From NCBI GenBank assembly GCA_031552145.1, contig JAVBMV010000013.1, positions 62,001-126,000 on the forward strand: 64,000 nt of DNA, in the 5' to 3' direction. The notes beneath the pieces are model-generated. The model ran no database searches. It saw nothing but the letters and a program-made list of their open reading frames with translations, and had not been told where the DNA came from. The stretch's first letter is position 1. Every line of letters starts with the position of its first letter. A program made the position numbers and the translations under genes. Of this stretch, positions 62,201 through 64,000 are shown one piece after another. Origin of the DNA: JAVBMV01 sp031552145 (GTDB lineage Bacteria > Myxococcota > Myxococcia > Myxococcales > UBA5297).

Positions 62201-64000
62201 ACTGTTCGGAGGGACGGTGCGTGTCAAAAGGCACGCAGGGTGCGTTTTGCGACGAGTCCAGCCCATGTAAGGCAGGTCTTTATTGTGCGGATGGCTTCTG
62301 TTGCGACAAAGCGTGCGCTGGCGTCTGCGAAGCATGCAACGCAACGCCGGGAACCTGCTTGCCGATCATAGGCATCCCTCAGATCGTCGGAAAGGCGTGC
62401 AACACCGATGGCAACGCCGAATGCGCTGGCAGTTGTGATGGGACCTTGGTTAGTGCTTGCGTCTATCCGACTCCGGTTTGCCATATGGCCAAGTGTGTCG
62501 GAAACGCTTCGGTCGCGAGCGCTACCTGCACCGGCGGTGCCTGCGCCATTCCAACCCCCGTGGAGTGCTCCCCCTTTCGCTGCGGCGCCAATGGCCTCTG
62601 CGACAAGACTTGCGCCTCCGACGAGGATTGTGCCGAGGACGGCTGGTGCGATGCCGTCAATATGGTCTGCAGGCAAGACAGAGCTGTGGGGGCATCTTGT
62701 GAGAAGAGTGCGCAATGTCCGGAGGGAAACTGCGTCGACGGCTACTGTTGCAACGAGAGCTGCACCGGGCTCTGCCAAGCCTGCAACCTCTCCGGTGGCA
62801 CGAACACCCCTGGCGCCTGCGGTCTGGTGAAGGGTGCGCCCATCCACGGCCTCTGCCCGGGCTCGGGTCCCTGCATGGGCGAATGCACTGGCGAGGCGCC
62901 AAATGCCTGCGCGGTGGACACTAAAAAGATTTGCCGCAACACCTATTGCGAAGATGGAAAGGCGTTCGCAGAGAAGACCTGCGATGCAAATGGGATTTGC
63001 CCCGTGGCTCGAGGAGAGGATTGTGGCACCTACGGCTGTGATGCGAACGGCCTGGCATGCAAGACGACATGCGATGAAGATAGCGACTGTGAGGGAATAG
63101 GCCTCGGCTGCGACCCGAGGACTCATTTCTGTCGTTCGCTGAAGCCTTTGAGGGCTCCCTGTACGTCCCACGAGGAGTGCTACGATAAATATTGCGTCGA
63201 TGGCTTCTGTTGTGACAGCGCTTGCGAGGGAGAGTGTCAGGCCTGCAACCTCGAAGGTCGGAAGGGCACCTGTGTCTCGGTGAAGGGGCAACCGACACGC
63301 GCCGGGTTTGCCTGTGATGGCGCGGGCAGCGGGGTCTGCGGCGGAACGTGCGACGGAATCGCGTCGGAGTGCGTCTATCCCGACGAGACCGTGGTTTGTC
63401 GTTCTCCATATTGCGTGGACGGCATTGAGCACCTGCGCGCCACCTGCGATGGCGTAGGCGCCTGTACGCCTGCCAGCGTTATGGCATGTGGCCAAAATGG
63501 CTGTGGGCCCGTCGCGTGTAATGGCGACTGTGTCTCCGACTGGGAATGCCCGGTAGGGTTGCAATGTGAGCCGCTTTCGGGCGATTGCATCGAGCGCCTC
63601 GACAACGGCGCGCGCTGCGCGGCATCAGGTGAATGCAAGAGCGGGCATTGCGTCGACGGCGTCTGTTGCGACAGAGCCTGTGGCGGGCAGTGCGAGGCCT
63701 GCGGCGAGGCCGGGAGCGAAGGCACTTGCGGCCCTGTCGCAGGTATTCCCAGAGGTGCGAGGCCGGCCTGCGCCGGCGGCGGAAGCAAGTGCGAGGGGAG
63801 CTGTGGCGGAAGCGAAGCCAATGTCTGCGTCTATCCTGGAGCGGAGTCGACCTGTGCCGACCAGAGCTGCACGGCGGGCAAGCTGACCTCCTACCATTGC
63901 GAAGGGGAAGGCCATTGCGCGGCCAAGGCTGTCTCATGCGCCCCATATATTTGCGGCGAGGGAGCGTGCCGAACTACCTGCACGGCGGATGCTCACTGCG
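59248..64000 (+). CDS. Kelch/Cys-rich lipoprotein, C-terminus outside the window
   Basis: An open frame of 1584 codons from ATG 59248 to the right edge. MKRLNRCPWVGIALLLLVGC gives a lipobox, and GAGG lies seven bases before the ATG. Residues about 25-240 are a beta domain, about 240-835 are Kelch-type repeats (RTGHAMVSLANDQVLLFGG, LNDTWIWEP), and from about 840 come Cys-rich modules (CASGQCVDGYCCNSAC and variants) continuing to the edge. It is a paralog of the first half of the Kelch giant at 49032, separated from it by the OmpA gene. By analogy it should end in a sorting tail beyond the window. It is probably a surface adhesin; that is inference. Confidence 0.83.
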   Translation, partial: MKRLNRCPWVGIALLLLVGCHQKGRDTGDMAIGEASAQVRQLASTDPRLSERLSIRALPWRGAGPAATTAPIGPGGEGLSSSIPASGSGAWEVNLAGTELTVRLSALEANRSALEIEGAIARHAEAFEATDAVYVAGPGYAELLYLMKDERAPSEYHWSTEGSAGLARVSAAPDGALSFEGRAGAALRMEPPFALDSAGIRRTATLREEGGVVTLALDTSGLTFPVLLDPAFSAVLWSDVTPKGPPRRTGHAMVSLANDQVLLFGGKDASGTLLNDTWIWEPVTRTWSERTGTRPSARYDHAMVSCGNGSLVLMSGGRTGPTDNALSNETWSWTSAAGWVRADSSGALVGARSLHAMACASDIDVLLFGGMGITAGDLEPRSDTHRWSENKWSAVTVNAPPSPRGGHLMASRSNVPYLMGGVNAANATLRDAYYWENALSKWTSLSPLTADTSCSFSALLSYGTELKLFGACGAAGTRADKLWTFNGTAWTESAMSLPVTLERYSVAKTGASLLHFGGAIRGGTALTAESWLWGANGWAPLAPRARRGHALARLPGGKALLFGGDWSFDETAFATKDNLLGDTWLWDGQRWEFETVATSPSARRGHAMAWNGTGVVLFGGVASDGGNVPASDTWLWKDGTWSKLSPTQRPTARTGHVMAAGVNEVLLLGGANQSGVALNDTYKFSNGSWVNMSASLGSLSEFNFAAASDGANAASPVLFGGAAGSTYQWATNSWQAVTTTQAPSARAGHAMASLGDSFVLFGGKSGSTFDGSIHFFVPAFEGATAKWSALAPNPSPSGRVGHAMAELGVAALLFGGVDSSGVPLADTWVLHPRMKQGSPCSHSLDCASGQCVDGYCCNSACANQCAACNVETLEGTCSPTPAGEAPKGDRAACNGVGACAGTCDGIVTSKCAYPGSLIECDAPAARSCDAAGDPKRVLITYCNGAGVCGPSPVSTSCAPGACKGGACNDACTEETIALDCSSETYCSEGRCVSKGTQGAFCDESSPCKAGLYCADGFCCDKACAGVCEACNATPGTCLPIIGIPQIVGKACNTDGNAECAGSCDGTLVSACVYPTPVCHMAKCVGNASVASATCTGGACAIPTPVECSPFRCGANGLCDKTCASDEDCAEDGWCDAVNMVCRQDRAVGASCEKSAQCPEGNCVDGYCCNESCTGLCQACNLSGGTNTPGACGLVKGAPIHGLCPGSGPCMGECTGEAPNACAVDTKKICRNTYCEDGKAFAEKTCDANGICPVARGEDCGTYGCDANGLACKTTCDEDSDCEGIGLGCDPRTHFCRSLKPLRAPCTSHEECYDKYCVDGFCCDSACEGECQACNLEGRKGTCVSVKGQPTRAGFACDGAGSGVCGGTCDGIASECVYPDETVVCRSPYCVDGIEHLRATCDGVGACTPASVMACGQNGCGPVACNGDCVSDWECPVGLQCEPLSGDCIERLDNGARCAASGECKSGHCVDGVCCDRACGGQCEACGEAGSEGTCGPVAGIPRGARPACAGGGSKCEGSCGGSEANVCVYPGAESTCADQSCTAGKLTSYHCEGEGHCAAKAVSCAPYICGEGACRTTCTADAHC

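Overview
The window is 64 kb of high-GC DNA from a Gram-negative bacterium, most likely a Myxococcota (deltaproteobacterial) lineage able to live without oxygen. The evidence is the number of very large secreted proteins and lipoproteins with Kelch, Cys-rich, CARDB/Ig-like and MopE-type modules. Several carry MYXO-CTERM-like tails (Gly-Cys, hydrophobic stretch, Arg cluster). There is also an OmpA-type outer-membrane protein, a lipid A-type acyltransferase, cytochrome bd and a trimeric [FeFe]-hydrogenase. I cannot name a genus. I see no tRNA, rRNA, CRISPR array, insertion sequence or prophage.

Layout. 1-7882 holds housekeeping and envelope genes: a truncated exported protein, an LpxL-like acyltransferase, a small four-Cys protein, a DciA-like/CAP pair, a 7TM-HD phosphodiesterase-like receptor, and a HAD phosphatase downstream of an exported protein of unknown function. 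8122-16329 encodes a 2280-residue exoprotein that looks like two paralogous exoproteins fused head to tail, followed by a Cys-rich lipoprotein. 16329-24352 is a compact, tightly coupled gene row: cutA, hydC, hydB, hydA, a 2Fe-2S thioredoxin-fold protein, an H-cluster/PAS sensor protein and a SpoIIE/PP2C phosphatase. It reads as an electron-bifurcating hydrogenase with its own H2/redox signalling pair. 24382-28686 is a lipoprotein with a degenerate transglutaminase fold, followed in the same frame by a beta-barrel gene remnant. 28836-32818 holds a DUF3332 protein and a choice-of-anchor D/VWA lipoprotein. 32907-35835 holds a DUF3467 protein and cydAB. 35975-38191 is a Cys-rich lipoprotein with a ten-unit tandem repeat, and 38272-39615 is mgtE.

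40030-64000 is a surface-protein locus. It begins with two tandem ~1.5-kresidue lipoproteins whose C-terminal two-thirds resembles, by eye, the channel and TcB-binding parts of Tc-toxin A subunits. Next is a 2868-residue Kelch/Cys-rich/MopE/beta-helix/Gly-rich protein, then an OmpA-family protein, then a second Kelch/Cys-rich lipoprotein that runs off the right edge.

The most unusual observations are these. (1) In two unrelated giant ORFs a MYXO-CTERM-like tail sits in the middle of the protein and is immediately followed by a second export signal: an AQA signal-peptidase site in one, a lipobox in the other. Each ORF could therefore be an exported polyprotein that splits into two anchored proteins. 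(2) A TcA-like pair of lipoproteins occurs with no TcB/TcC gene in the window. (3) A sensory H-cluster protein keeps all four cluster cysteines, lacks the proton-transfer cysteine, and overlaps a phosphatase gene.
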